A stretch of DNA of 64,000 nucleotides, from NCBI RefSeq assembly GCF_002355835.1, contig NZ_AP017459.1, positions 868,001 through 932,000 on the forward strand, read 5' to 3'. Numbering within the stretch: the first letter of the stretch is position 1; each line of letters starts with the position of its first letter. Positions 37,476 through 46,700 of this stretch are shown piece by piece. The position numbers were made by a program, and so were the translations under genes. The DNA is from Candidatus Endomicrobiellum trichonymphae. Lineage in GTDB: Bacteria; Elusimicrobiota; Endomicrobiia; Endomicrobiales; Endomicrobiaceae. Under the pieces are notes generated by a model that made no database searches, had not been told where the DNA came from, and saw only the letters and a list, made by a program, of their open reading frames with translations.

Positions 37476-37616
37476 CTAACGCAAAACCACTGCCCAAGCC
37501 AACGATGTTTCCCATTTACCTCTTATTGCTCTCCAAAAAGCCAAGCCCAACATTATTAACATTGACACAAAACTTATTATCACCATCACAATTATAAATA
37601 TTTCGGACCAGTCCAT
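37476..37616 (-). CDS. Small single-helix membrane protein (46 residues)
   Basis: The ORF starts MDWSEIFIIVMVIISF at 37616, has one strong membrane helix (about residues 5-28) ending LGLAFWRAIRGK, and stops after VVLR. An AGGAG site lies 11-12 bases upstream. It is followed 28 bases later by the 72-residue ORF and then recA. Family unknown; small helix proteins of this kind occur in phages and in host genes alike. Confidence 0.35.
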   Translation of the reverse strand: MDWSEIFIIVMVIISFVSMLIMLGLAFWRAIRGKWETSLAWAVVLR

Positions 37617-37629
37617 TTTTACTTCTTTC

Positions 37630-38011
37630 TCCTCTTTTGTTTTTCTGTCTTTATTTCGTTTTCTTAAAATCAGTAATCTTTCTAGTAAATCTAATTAATA
37701 TATCTTTTCGTCTGCTACTAGATTAAGCCGTTTATAAATCTCAAAAAGTCATCCATATCAATAACAAATATCCATATTCCTTTTTCTCTCTTTCCATTTG
37801 TCTGATTTAACATTACTGAGCGCATTTCCTATGCTTCCTCTCTGCGATATCCGTCCCTACAACTGCTTCATGCGTTATACGTCCTTTTAAAAACCATAAT
37901 TTTTAGGTTTGAAATATCCGATATTTCCTCAGGTTTTCAAGACTTTGCAACAAAGCGGCTTCACCTTTTTAAAACGGCAAAAGCATACTCATCAGCATCT
38001 TGTTTCTAAAT
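37630..38011. other. Non-coding stretch with coding traces
   Basis: No gene is open here. A minus-strand trace reads LKGRITHEAVVGTDIAERKH (near 37870), followed by RQMERKREKGIWIFVIDMDD after a frame change, which looks like worn coding sequence of unknown family. Otherwise AT-rich DNA between the DUF2779 gene and the small ORFs. Confidence 0.3.
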
Positions 38012-39460
38012 TCAAAAGACAACAGTCTTTAAGAATTGATGGATTTTTACCATAGCCAACGTATCTCGGGCGCAATATTTCAGCAAGTTTTTTTTTGTTT
38101 CTTCAATTTTTTTATCATCATAGAGTCCCATCGCCATAAAAGCAAAAGAGGCAGCGGCATTTCCGCCGTCTCCTATTTCCAAATCTGCATAATTCATTTC
38201 AGGAACTAGTACCGGAAGAACTTTCTTAATAGACGAACGACCGTGAAAATTTATGTCATAATAATTTTTTTTTAAGATCAGTTCCAAATCGACAATCCTT
38301 TCGGTTATTTTATTAAGTTTTTCACCTAAATCAGAAAAAAGTCTCGCAAGATTAGATATGCAAATACGTTCAAAATTCGCATAGGTTATAACATTGCCTT
38401 CTTCGCCCAAACATTTAATAAGTCTTTCTGCAACTTCACGACGACAGTCTTTTGTCTGATCCGCAATATACTCATAATGATCCAATATATTTCCTGCATC
38501 ATCGGTTCTATCTATTGAGAACTGCGTCAAAAACTGCATATGCGGAGCAATGTCCCGATATAACGGCATTATAGTCATCACCGACTCAAAGTCGAGATAA
38601 TAAAAAGGCTGCTTTATATTATTCATCTCTGTTTTTAAATTTTCCGATACATAATTTGTATTTGTTAAAACGCAGTTTTTAACTATCTGCTGCATTCGCG
38701 AAAGTTCAAAATCAGCTGGAATTTTATCAATCATATCCACACCCGCAGTTATTAATTTCTCTATCGCAAGAACTGAAAGTCTCGGCAGGTCAAATATATG
38801 GTTTTTTATATCTTTACTTATGCAGCCGTCAAACACCAGACAGTTCTTACAATTTCTTTTCAAATAAGGTTCCGGCATATTTTCAGATTCAATATTTTCA
38901 AGAACCTCATCTGAAAGAATTAAAAATTTCTGAACTTTCGACTTAACTTTTTCAGTACAATCCAATCTTTTAAAAAGCTGTGATATATCCATTCCGAGAC
39001 GATAGTCATTTGATAAACAAAGAATAGTAGCTTTACTTACATCGAGTCCTGATTTAGCCAAAACCATTGCTTTAAAAGATATGTCGCGAGCGTATTTAAC
39101 TTTATATTTGTTGCCTGACTTAACCTCAAATAAATGCCATGAATTGTCATCAAGTTTTTGCAGTATATCAACTTTTGTAAAATAACCGCCTGCAACAAAA
39201 GAAGCTCCACAAATTGTTTTAACGCCGGGATCCAAAAGCAACTCTTTAGTATATAATACCGCATCGTAGATTCCAAGTCTTCCGACTTCTACCGCGTTCG
39301 AAAAAAGTTGCCATGAAATATTACGTATCTTTCTCCCCTCAAGCCTCAGAAGTTCATTTCTAGAACAGGTAAGTTTTGGAAGCATATTTCTTCTTGTCAT
39401 CCAACCCAAAGTAGGACAGCTCAAATAGTTGATAAAAGCAGTTTTATTTATATATCTCAT
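38012..39460 (-). CDS. DUF2779 protein: Cas4-like Fe-S nuclease fused to a DnaQ-like exonuclease domain
   Basis: The 482-residue protein has two nuclease-like parts. Residues ~10-215 form a PD-(D/E)XK domain with Asp in TKVDILQ and the E-x-K in HLFEVKSGNKYKV, plus four cysteines placed as in Cas4/AddB iron-sulfur nucleases: C15 (NYLSCPTLGW) and CKNCLVFDGC near residue 205-214. The C-terminal half has FYYLDFESVM (DxE), VITYANFERICISNLA and YCARDTLAMVKIHQF, an RNase-H-fold exonuclease pattern of DUF2779. The frame is intact. It lies 229 bases after the methyltransferase relic on the same strand, so it may belong to a defence locus. Function inferred from motifs. Confidence 0.75.
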   Translation of the reverse strand: MRYINKTAFINYLSCPTLGWMTRRNMLPKLTCSRNELLRLEGRKIRNISWQLFSNAVEVGRLGIYDAVLYTKELLLDPGVKTICGASFVAGGYFTKVDILQKLDDNSWHLFEVKSGNKYKVKYARDISFKAMVLAKSGLDVSKATILCLSNDYRLGMDISQLFKRLDCTEKVKSKVQKFLILSDEVLENIESENMPEPYLKRNCKNCLVFDGCISKDIKNHIFDLPRLSVLAIEKLITAGVDMIDKIPADFELSRMQQIVKNCVLTNTNYVSENLKTEMNNIKQPFYYLDFESVMTIMPLYRDIAPHMQFLTQFSIDRTDDAGNILDHYEYIADQTKDCRREVAERLIKCLGEEGNVITYANFERICISNLARLFSDLGEKLNKITERIVDLELILKKNYYDINFHGRSSIKKVLPVLVPEMNYADLEIGDGGNAAASFAFMAMGLYDDKKIEETKKNLLKYCARDTLAMVKIHQFLKTVVF

Positions 39461-39689
39461 GACTTAAATTGACAACTTGCACATTTTCAAATACTATCTG
39501 TTCTGCACATAAAATATAAATGCAAAACAGTTTTTTCACTCACTTCACAGCTTATTTTTTTCATTCCCCTGAAAGTTAAACCACTGAGCAACATATCTTA
39601 GAACTTTTATGCCAGTTCTTAACTTTGACTTTTATCAAACTATTCGCCCAATTTCAGATAATATTTGCCCTCTCCAAAAACTTTTGTGA

Positions 39690-40178
39690 TCAGAAATCCC
39701 CCAGCGACAACTGGCCTTCCTCTTTTATCTTCCAGTCCTCTTTGCCAACGCGCTGACCTATATCTTCAAGCACGTTCAATATAGTTTGATTTTCAGTCGT
39801 TACACCGTTTTTCAAAAGCGGCAATATATGTAACACTGTTTCGTCAAAAGTCGGATTTCTTTTTTCTCTTTCCATTCTGCGCAGATAGCTAATTAGGTAA
39901 TATCTAATACGCAATTTAACGTCAATATGCGTCTGAAATTTTGCATTCTCTTTTATTGTAAAAATTTTTGTTTGTTCGTCGTAGTCAAAACTTTCACGAA
40001 GCAAAGTCGTAAGATCTGAATATTCCTTCTTTAACAAATCAAGAAAACCAAGCTCCAGTCCCTTAATAATTAACTCGTCGTTTATCTGTTCTAAAGTTGC
40101 GCCATTGTTTTTTGCAATTATCCCCTCTATCGTCTGCGTAACTATATCAGCTATATCCATACCTAAATTCGCTTTCAT
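39690..40178 (-). pseudogene. C-terminal fragment of the DNA methyltransferase
   Basis: The 162-residue ORF starts KANLGMDIADIVTQTIEGII and ends TILNVLEDIGQRVGKEDW. I read this as the C-terminal helical part of the same methyltransferase as the ORF at 40147-41559: it overlaps that ORF by 32 bases in another frame, and neither part contains the DPPY catalytic motif expected between them. It includes a run RYYLISYLRRMEREKRNPTF that is typical of such tails. A deletion with frameshift has joined the two halves. If translated alone it would have no catalytic site. Confidence 0.7.
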
Positions 40179-41559
40179 TATCCCAAAAAGATAAATCTGC
40201 CGCCGTACCTTTTAAAATCTGTACGTTTGAAATTGTTTTATCATTTATAAAATATTCCATTTCTTTTTTTGCCTCGCTTACCTTTTTATAGCGAAGTTCA
40301 AAAGTTTTAATGAAATTCACATCTTTAGGAACTGGAGCTATCCTATATCGATAATACTGAAATGCAGCAACATTGCCGCCATTTTCTGTTTTTACATAGC
40401 TTGAAGCATGATAAGTTAAATTAACTCTTGTGACCAGTCCTGAAAACATCAATAATAATGAACTTTTAATATTTTCATTTTTCTGCTTTTTTATTATTGA
40501 TTTTAATAACGCAAGCCGCACCATTTGTATGTCGCTGAATAGCTTGTCAACAGTATCGACGTCTGAACCCTTGGGTAGCGCAAGTTTTTTTGGTCCCGGA
40601 TATTTCTTCAACGCTTTTTCAATTTCTTCTTTTGTTTTTGGTTCTTTTTTAACATACTCGTCCTTCACTTCTTCAAATGCCTGCGCTAAATCAGATTGTC
40701 TAACAATCGTAGTCATAAGCAATGACTTCACTAAAAAAATCGCCATAGGATTCAAATCTATATTTATAGCTTTTCTCCCGTTCATCAAGGCTTCAACGGC
40801 AGTAACTCCGCTTCCGCCAAAAGGATCAAGCACTAAATCGCCGGGCTTGCTATAGTTTTTAATATATTCGGCTACTATATTCCAGCTCTGTTTTGTAAAG
40901 TATCCGTGAACGCCGAAATGTCTTTTTGCGGCTCGTTTTTTTACTGGTATTTCTTCAAGCAGAAGTCTGTTGACATAATCAAACTGATTTTCATATAATC
41001 CAGTCGTTTCTCTCGGTTCATAATAAAACCTTTTGCCTGTTTGAAAACTTGCAGGAGACAGCAAAGTTATCAGTTTTTCCCAATTTTCATCTATATTTTC
41101 AAGTTTAAAATATAAAACAGGCTTGCCGTCTGTTGAGAAAGAAGTCCTAAAAACTGAAAACTCTAAGCCGTTGCAAAGCGCAAAATATGTGCTGCTTATT
41201 TCACGGTGCGCAGCATAACTGTAAACTTGCTCTACATTATCGCTATTTATAACTTTTTGATCCGGCGCTTTTGCATCTAAAACCCATGCGCAATTATTCC
41301 CTACTTTTAAAACATAATCAGGTATAAGGTTTACAGCTCTCTTTTTACTCCCAACTTTTAAAAAAGGATGCTGCAAAGTTCTACTGCGGACAATGTTTTC
41401 CTGCGCATATCCAAGTTTTTTCAGTATAGGCGAAATTATAACTTCTCTAACACTATCTTCCTTAAAATCACGATCAGAAGCTATTTTGTTGAAATTGAGA
41501 TCAGAAAATACAGTTTCTTTCATTTTAAACTTTAAGTCTCTTTTTATCTGTTTCGTCAC
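40147..41559 (-). pseudogene. DNA methyltransferase with N-terminal HsdR-N-like domain, catalytic motif lost
   Basis: A 470-residue ORF. Residues ~20-150 resemble the HsdR N-terminal nuclease-type domain, with LIPDYVLKVGNN and WVLDAKAPDQKV (the D...DAK pattern). Residues ~235-290 carry the SAM-binding motif DLVLDPFGGSGVTAVEALMN and NIDLNPMA. The frame ends at ADLSFWDNES plus seven out-of-frame residues; in this methylase type the DPPY motif should follow at once. It is absent here and in the downstream fragment, so about 110-130 residues have been deleted. Probably a dead restriction-modification methylase. Confidence 0.72.
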
Positions 41560-41655
41560 ATATACGCACTAAAAACAGTCGCAAAACATTTCTGTACTTT
41601 AAATCAAAATATTTGGAAACAACAAATAAAAAAAGATATTCCAGCTATTTGTATG

Positions 41656-42531
41656 CTAACTCCCAACCATCTTTTCTTTTATTCTCTTAAGATTTTCCAC
41701 AACGGAATAAGGCACTCTCATTTTGCCAATAATATGATGTTCTTTTTTGTGCGGACCGTGGCAATCTGACCCACCCGTTGCAATAAGATTAAACTTTTCG
41801 GCAAGACTCAAAAATTTTTTCACAGTATTTCCCGAATGTTTTATATGCCAAGCTTCAATACCCATAAGTCCGTCTTTTATAAACGATTTAAACATATTTT
41901 CATCATTATAGTGAATATAATAAGGATGTGCCATAACAGGAATTCCGCCGGCATTTAAAATAAGTTTTATTGCATTATGCGCCGATATAGAACATTTAGT
42001 AGGCACATAAGCCAGTTTTCCCTTAGACAAATATCTTTGAAATGCTTCATTAACGCTTCCAACAAGCTTTTCTTCAACCAGCGCTTTGGCAAAATGCAGT
42101 CTTCCTATAACCTTATCTTCAATCTTTTTAAAAAAACTGTCATCTTTCAATTCAGCGCCGCTCTTTTTAAGCTTTTCAAAGATTTCAACAGCTCTTTCAT
42201 ACCTTGCTTTCCTAAAAACAGTCAAAGTTTTTTTTAATTTTTCTGATTTATAATCTATATAATATCCTAAAATATGCATCTCGCTCTTCTGCGAATCCAA
42301 TATAACTTCAGATGACAATTCAATTCCGGGAACAATTTCAAGACCAGTTTTTGATGCAATTTCCAGAGCTTCATCAATACCGTCCACACAGTCATGATCT
42401 GTTATGCTTATTGCGGCAAGCTTCATTTTAGAGGCATACTCAACCACTTCTTTAGGAGCAAATACACCGTCAGAATAATTAGTATGAATATGCATATCAA
42501 CATATAAATTAGCGGCACCAACATTATCCAT
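41656..42531 (-). CDS. PHP-domain phosphoesterase (YciV/TrpH type)
   Basis: A 291-residue metal-dependent hydrolase. PHP motifs are visible: VDMHIHTNYSDG, ISITDHDCVDGIDEA, IVPGIELSSE, PVMAHPYYIHY and GGSDCHGPHK, each supplying metal-binding His/Asp. The E. coli relative YciV (RNase AM) trims 5S and other rRNA ends and degrades 3',5'-nucleoside bisphosphates; the exact substrate here is not readable. It is followed by ftsB 48 bases upstream on the same strand, then eno. Confidence 0.88.
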   Translation of the reverse strand: MDNVGAANLYVDMHIHTNYSDGVFAPKEVVEYASKMKLAAISITDHDCVDGIDEALEIASKTGLEIVPGIELSSEVILDSQKSEMHILGYYIDYKSEKLKKTLTVFRKARYERAVEIFEKLKKSGAELKDDSFFKKIEDKVIGRLHFAKALVEEKLVGSVNEAFQRYLSKGKLAYVPTKCSISAHNAIKLILNAGGIPVMAHPYYIHYNDENMFKSFIKDGLMGIEAWHIKHSGNTVKKFLSLAEKFNLIATGGSDCHGPHKKEHHIIGKMRVPYSVVENLKRIKEKMVGS

Positions 42532-42578
42532 TAAAGAGTCTCCGATACTAAAGCAGAAAGATTGTTTTTTTCGTTCTT

Positions 42579-42857
42579 TTATGAAAACCTATACTCTATT
42601 TCCTCGGCTGCAATAACTTTTAACTCGCTGCGCACCATTCTTTCAAGATAAGACGGCTCATTTTCAAGATAACATATTCTGTCTTTCAGCAAATCGTTCT
42701 CATCGCGCGCATTTTCTATGTCTTTTTTTAATTTGTTTTGCTCAAAAAAACGCCTCAAAAGAGTTCTATTGCCTTCGTTGAAAGCTAAAACTAAAAAAAC
42801 TGCTAAGAAAATGATATAACGAATTTTAAATCGTTTTTTTAATTTTTTCTTGTCCAT
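42579..42857 (-). CDS. ftsB: Septum formation initiator FtsB/DivIC
   Basis: A 92-residue bitopic protein: basic N-terminus, one membrane helix (about residues 13-27, RYIIFLAVFLVLAF) and a coiled coil with FEQNKLKKDIENARDENDLL and the short conserved DRICYLENEPSYLERMVRSEL. This is the FtsB/DivIC layout. FtsB bridges FtsL and FtsQ at the division site. Its position next to eno is the classic eno-ftsB linkage, supporting the call. Confidence 0.85.
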   Translation of the reverse strand: MDKKKLKKRFKIRYIIFLAVFLVLAFNEGNRTLLRRFFEQNKLKKDIENARDENDLLKDRICYLENEPSYLERMVRSELKVIAAEEIEYRFS

Positions 42858-43153
42858 TGCAATCTTTAAGCGAAAATCCGTTTCACTTTGCCATCATAAA
42901 AGAACAAAATTACTTAAAACATTCAATCTCTTTTCAGGATCCATGAAAAGCGGAGCTTACTTAAAATAACATAGCCTTTCACCGCATATCGACAAAGTAT
43001 CAAAATTTCAAATGTTTGTGAGGAATATCCTTTACTGTACAATCCCTGCTTTTATACGGTCAGACTCCGCTATCTTAATCCTAAATTTTAATAAGATACT
43101 TGATCGACTGTCCATCCTTCCCTGTCAGGAAATAGGAGAGAATAAACAAACAG

Positions 43154-44458
43154 TCACTTTATGCTTGAAAATGCAGACTTGCCTAAATAGGCTGATTTAG
43201 ATCCCAGCTCTTCTTCAATTCTTAAAAGCTGATTATATTTACACATTCTGTCAGTTCTTGATGCAGATCCCGTTTTAATCTGTCCAGTATTGAGAGCAAC
43301 GGCTAAATCCGCAATAATACTATCTTCAGTTTCACCCGAACGGTGCGACATAACCGCCGTATAGCCCGCTTTATATGCCATCTGAACGGCAGCAACCGTT
43401 TCGGAAAGAGAACCTATCTGATTAACTTTTATAAGAATTGAATTTGCAATGCCTTTATCAATGCCGTCTTTAAATATTTTTGTGTTTGTAACAAAAAGAT
43501 CATCGCCGACAAGCTGAAGTCTTGATTTCAGTTTTTCTGTCAAAATCTTCCAGCCGTCCCAATCAGATTCGCTCAGTCCGTCTTCTATGGATATTATGGG
43601 ATATTCTTTCAAAAGATCTCCATAAAAAGCAATCATATCTTTTGACGTTTTTACTTTCTCTTTTACTTCGCCTTCAAGAGTATATTTATTGTTTTCATAG
43701 AGTTCACTCGCCGCAACATCCAAAGCAAAAACAATGTCTCTGCCGACTTCATAGCCAGCCACTTTAACGGCTTCGCATATTACTTCCAGAGCCTGCGCAT
43801 TAGATTTTAAATTTGGAGCAAAACCTCCTTCATCGCCAACTCCGGTCGCATAACCTTTTTCATTTAAAACTTTTTTCAAACCGTGAAAAACTTCACAACC
43901 CATCCTTAAAGCTTCGCGGAAAGTAGGAGCACTCACGGGAGCAATCATAAATTCCTGCAAGTCGACGTTATTGTCGGCATGTTCTCCGCCGTTAATAATA
44001 TTCATAAGCGGCACGGGTAAAACATATTTGTCGCTTTTAACATTGTAAATCTCCCTCACATACTCATATACGGGAAGTTTATTTGAATTTGAACCGGCTT
44101 TAGCACAAGCAAGCGATACTCCTAAAACTGCATTCGCGCCAAGACTGCTTTTAAAATCCGTGCCGTCAAGTTTTATCATTATATCGTCAATATCCTGCTG
44201 CTTTGTTATTTCAAGACCCGTGAGTTTAGGGGCAATTATATCGTTGACATTTGAAACTGCTTTTAACACGCCTTTACCGCCGAACCTTTTTTTGTCGCCA
44301 TCTCTGAGTTCCAAAGCTTCCCTTGAACCCGTTGAGGCACCGGACGGAACAGCTGCTCTTCCCAACGTACCATCACCAAGTCTAACGTCGACTTCAACCG
44401 TAGGATTTCCGCGTGAATCAATAATTTCTCTCCCTGCAATTTTTACGATCTTTGCCAT
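43154..44458 (-). CDS. eno: Enolase
   Basis: Interconverts 2-phosphoglycerate and phosphoenolpyruvate. The 434-residue protein begins [20 protein letters not shown], contains [17 protein letters not shown], the catalytic glutamate region [14 protein letters not shown], metal ligands in [23 protein letters not shown] and [10 protein letters not shown], and the C-terminal [18 protein letters not shown]. All are standard. Glycolysis is therefore active at this step. Confidence 0.97.
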   Translation of the reverse strand: MAKIVKIAGREIIDSRGNPTVEVDVRLGDGTLGRAAVPSGASTGSREALELRDGDKKRFGGKGVLKAVSNVNDIIAPKLTGLEITKQQDIDDIMIKLDGTDFKSSLGANAVLGVSLACAKAGSNSNKLPVYEYVREIYNVKSDKYVLPVPLMNIINGGEHADNNVDLQEFMIAPVSAPTFREALRMGCEVFHGLKKVLNEKGYATGVGDEGGFAPNLKSNAQALEVICEAVKVAGYEVGRDIVFALDVAASELYENNKYTLEGEVKEKVKTSKDMIAFYGDLLKEYPIISIEDGLSESDWDGWKILTEKLKSRLQLVGDDLFVTNTKIFKDGIDKGIANSILIKVNQIGSLSETVAAVQMAYKAGYTAVMSHRSGETEDSIIADLAVALNTGQIKTGSASRTDRMCKYNQLLRIEEELGSKSAYLGKSAFSSIK

Positions 44459-44479
44459 ACTTAATACCCATCCTCCTTA

Positions 44480-44890
44480 TTAAGCTCTAAGCTTTTCAAA
44501 AAACTCAACAGAAAGTTTCTTTGCCAGCAGGCTGTTATTAGAAATAACCTCAACTTTTACGCCGCCGGTTTTCGTTTCCGTTATGAAAATACCTGCTTCT
44601 GTTGAATTCAAACAACAATCAAAACTGTTTGAAAAATTTAAAGCTATTATATATCCGTTTTTAAAACTTTTATGCACAACTTCCGCCTCAAGATCTTTTA
44701 TTATGTTGAGGCTCTTATCAAAACAATCCTGCTGCTTTAACATCACAAAAACTTCATAAAATCTCCCGGTTTTTTCATTTTTAAACTTTTCAATGGAAAA
44801 ACCCAATGCGCGTTTTGGATAATCTAAAACCGTGTAGGACATCAGAAGCAAACAGAACATTATTAAGATAAAAATAAACCGCATTTTCAT
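44480..44890 (-). CDS. Small exported or membrane-anchored hypothetical protein
   Basis: A 136-residue protein with an N-terminal hydrophobic segment (residues 4-20, FIFILIMFCLLLMSYTV) that could be a signal anchor, then a polar domain of alpha/beta appearance including FYEVFVMLKQQDCFDKSL and KTGGVKVEVISNNSLL. I do not recognise the family. It lies 21 bases upstream of eno on the same strand. A promoter with a perfect -10 stands so close (44901-44929) that the transcript may have almost no leader; Met1 and Met3 are both possible starts. Confidence 0.6.
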   Translation of the reverse strand: MKMRFIFILIMFCLLLMSYTVLDYPKRALGFSIEKFKNEKTGRFYEVFVMLKQQDCFDKSLNIIKDLEAEVVHKSFKNGYIIALNFSNSFDCCLNSTEAGIFITETKTGGVKVEVISNNSLLAKKLSVEFFEKLRA

Positions 44891-44900
44891 AAGTCTAAAG

Positions 44901-44929
44901 ATTATAACAAATCATATTTAATAAGTAAA
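44901..44929 (-). promoter_or_regulatory. Putative promoter giving a near-leaderless transcript
   Basis: On the minus strand TTTACT (44924-44929) and perfect TATAAT (44901-44906) are 17 bases apart. The TATAAT lies only 10 bases from the ATG at 44890, and no Shine-Dalgarno sequence is visible. It would serve the small exported protein and possibly eno. The rest of the 330-base gap up to 45223 shows no gene. Confidence 0.45.
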
Positions 44930-45223
44930 TTTGCCGCCGCATAACATAAATTGATAAATACGGAAGCAGAAAGTATTTTACGTATCCTATGAGAAGGGAG
45001 CATCAACAAATATCCGCTTACAAAACGTCATAGCATATTAAAATTCAGAACATAATCGACGATGGCTTCAGAAAATAAAAAATTCTGAGATCATTTTCAT
45101 ATTTTTTTCTTTTATTGCGCAGTCAAATTGATAAACCATCATAATCACGGCGTTACTTTATTATAATTTTACAATGTTATAAAATTAAAAATGTAAAAAA
45201 TCATTCTATTAATTTTATTATTT

Positions 45224-45919
45224 ATGAAAAACAGTCTGATACCGATTAGCTTTTTAAAAACACCAACTGACAATTCCAGCACGGCGGCAGGATTAAAAGA
45301 TTTTTGGAAAAAAGTTTTTCCGCTTATTTCATACAGAGAAAAACATTTTAGCAACGTATGGAAAAATGCAGCAGAAGAAGAAATTTTCGCGGAACTTGTA
45401 TTTTGTCTTTTTACTCCGCAAAGCAAGGCAGTGTTATGCTGGTCTGCAGTAAATGATCTTGCCGATAAAAATATGATATTTAATTCAAAAGGCGAATGCA
45501 TAGCGAAAGTAATCAACAAAGTTCGATTCAGAAACAACAAAGCAAAATATCTAATTGAAGCAAGAAAATTATTTACGATTGACAATAAAATAAAGATAAA
45601 AGAAAAACTTAAGTCCTTTAAAAATATATACGAATTGAGGAAATGGCTTATAGACAGTACTAAAGGCATAGGCTATAAAGAAGCGGGACATTTCTTAAGA
45701 AACATAGGCATAGGAAAAGATCTCGCCATATTAGACAGACATATATTAAAAAATCTTAAAGTTTACGGCGCAATAAAAGAATTGCCTAAAAAGCTTAATG
45801 TAAAAACATATCTGGAAACAGAAAAACAAATGCAGGATTTTGCAAAAAATATAGGAATTCCGATGTCTCATTTGGATATGTTGTTTTGGTGTAAAAATAC
45901 AGGAGGAATTTTTAAATAG
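45224..45919 (+). CDS. ogg: Ogg2-type N-glycosylase/DNA lyase (8-oxoguanine repair)
   Basis: A 231-residue helix-hairpin-helix glycosylase. The hairpin reads STKGIGYKEAGHFLRNIGIG with the catalytic lysine in GYKEA, and the catalytic aspartate is in LAILDRHILKNL. The N-terminal half has AEEEIFAELVFCLFTPQSKA. This is the Ogg2 pattern, known in archaea and a few bacteria, which removes 8-oxoguanine and cleaves the strand. It stands alone on the plus strand, between a divergent gene and relic DNA. The ATG at 45224 is the only plausible start. Confidence 0.85.
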   Translation: MKNSLIPISFLKTPTDNSSTAAGLKDFWKKVFPLISYREKHFSNVWKNAAEEEIFAELVFCLFTPQSKAVLCWSAVNDLADKNMIFNSKGECIAKVINKVRFRNNKAKYLIEARKLFTIDNKIKIKEKLKSFKNIYELRKWLIDSTKGIGYKEAGHFLRNIGIGKDLAILDRHILKNLKVYGAIKELPKKLNVKTYLETEKQMQDFAKNIGIPMSHLDMLFWCKNTGGIFK

Positions 45920-45959
45920 AACTGCGATATAGCGAAAAAAGTATTGACATCAGGATAAC

Positions 45960-46140
45960 ATCAATGATGTTTGTGAAGTTGTATCCAGAAAGTAAAAGAG
46001 GAAATATTTCGCGGCAATGCGGTTGCTGGAATTGACAGCCCTATCCATACGTCGATCAATACAACGCAAATCCTGAGAAGTATGTACGTGAAACAGAGTT
46101 TGAAGAACGACGGGAAGCAAGACGCAGAAATGAGTGAAAG
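45960..46140 (+). pseudogene. Relic of unknown, possibly phage-derived protein
   Basis: A plus-strand frame reads VKLYPESKRGNISRQCGCWN, then after a stop continues YPYVDQYNANPEKYVRETEF and EERREARRRNE. The charged tail and the string of tiny ORFs that follows suggest remains of a small mobile element or phage, but I cannot assign a family. Confidence 0.3.
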
Positions 46141-46143
46141 AGT

Positions 46144-46350
46144 ATGCAAACTATCTTGATTACAAGACTAGATGATGGCTCATACCTAGCAAGCGCCGAA
46201 AGCAGTCCGAATTCAAAAGCAATCCCTTCCTTTGATTTTCAAGAAGATATGTCAAGAATTCCTGACGAACCTACATTCGAATTAAAACGAAACAAGAATC
46301 AGTCAAAGTCTCTAAGTCCGGCAAATGAGAAAGAGGACGCAAAAGAATAA
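46144..46350 (+). CDS. Small polar hypothetical protein
   Basis: A 68-residue ORF (QTILITRLDDGSYLASAE...) rich in Ser, Lys, Asp and Glu, with no membrane helix and no known motif. It begins four bases after the stop of the relic before it, which is operon-like spacing, but its ribosome site is weak. Codon use is like the neighbours. It could be a real small gene or a chance frame in decayed DNA. Confidence 0.3.
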   Translation: MQTILITRLDDGSYLASAESSPNSKAIPSFDFQEDMSRIPDEPTFELKRNKNQSKSLSPANEKEDAKE

Positions 46351-46389
46351 ACACTAAACAACCGTCAAAAAAAACATTAAAGGAAGAAT

Positions 46390-46700
46390 GTCAAATGATA
46401 ATATTAAGAGAAGACGAGGAAATGTCAAGGTGGGAAATGGTTGTTGATATATATAGTTGGGACAGGAGTAATTTCGGGGATTGGTTATCTTGTAATTGAA
46501 TCCCTAAATAAATATTTGAGGAGTTAACACAATATGCAAAAATTTAAAGACGTGCTGACGATATAACGCTGCTTTTAGTCGACGGATATTTTATCTTTAA
46601 CTTAGCCGACTATCTTGTAGATTTAATTAAATCCCGATAGGAGAACACATGAACATTGATTTGCTTAACCAGATAAATATTTTGCTTTTAGCCTGAGGTT
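46390..46700 (+). other. String of very small ORFs and worn membrane-helix frames
   Basis: Behind the 68-residue ORF lie several short frames with their own ribosome-like sites (GGAAGAATG, GAGGAG, AGGAG). Their readable parts are VVDIYIVGTGVISGIGYLVI, ILLLVDGYFIFNLADYLVDL and MNIDLLNQINILLLA, each a single membrane helix, split by frameshifts. Serial tiny helix proteins of this sort are a feature of small phages; that origin is inference. Confidence 0.3.

Noticed and set aside
45169-45669. 166-residue minus-strand open frame opposite the Ogg2 gene
   Set aside because: It is an antisense frame of the clear glycosylase; the composition (Phe/Leu/Ile-rich) is that of a mirror frame in AT-rich DNA.
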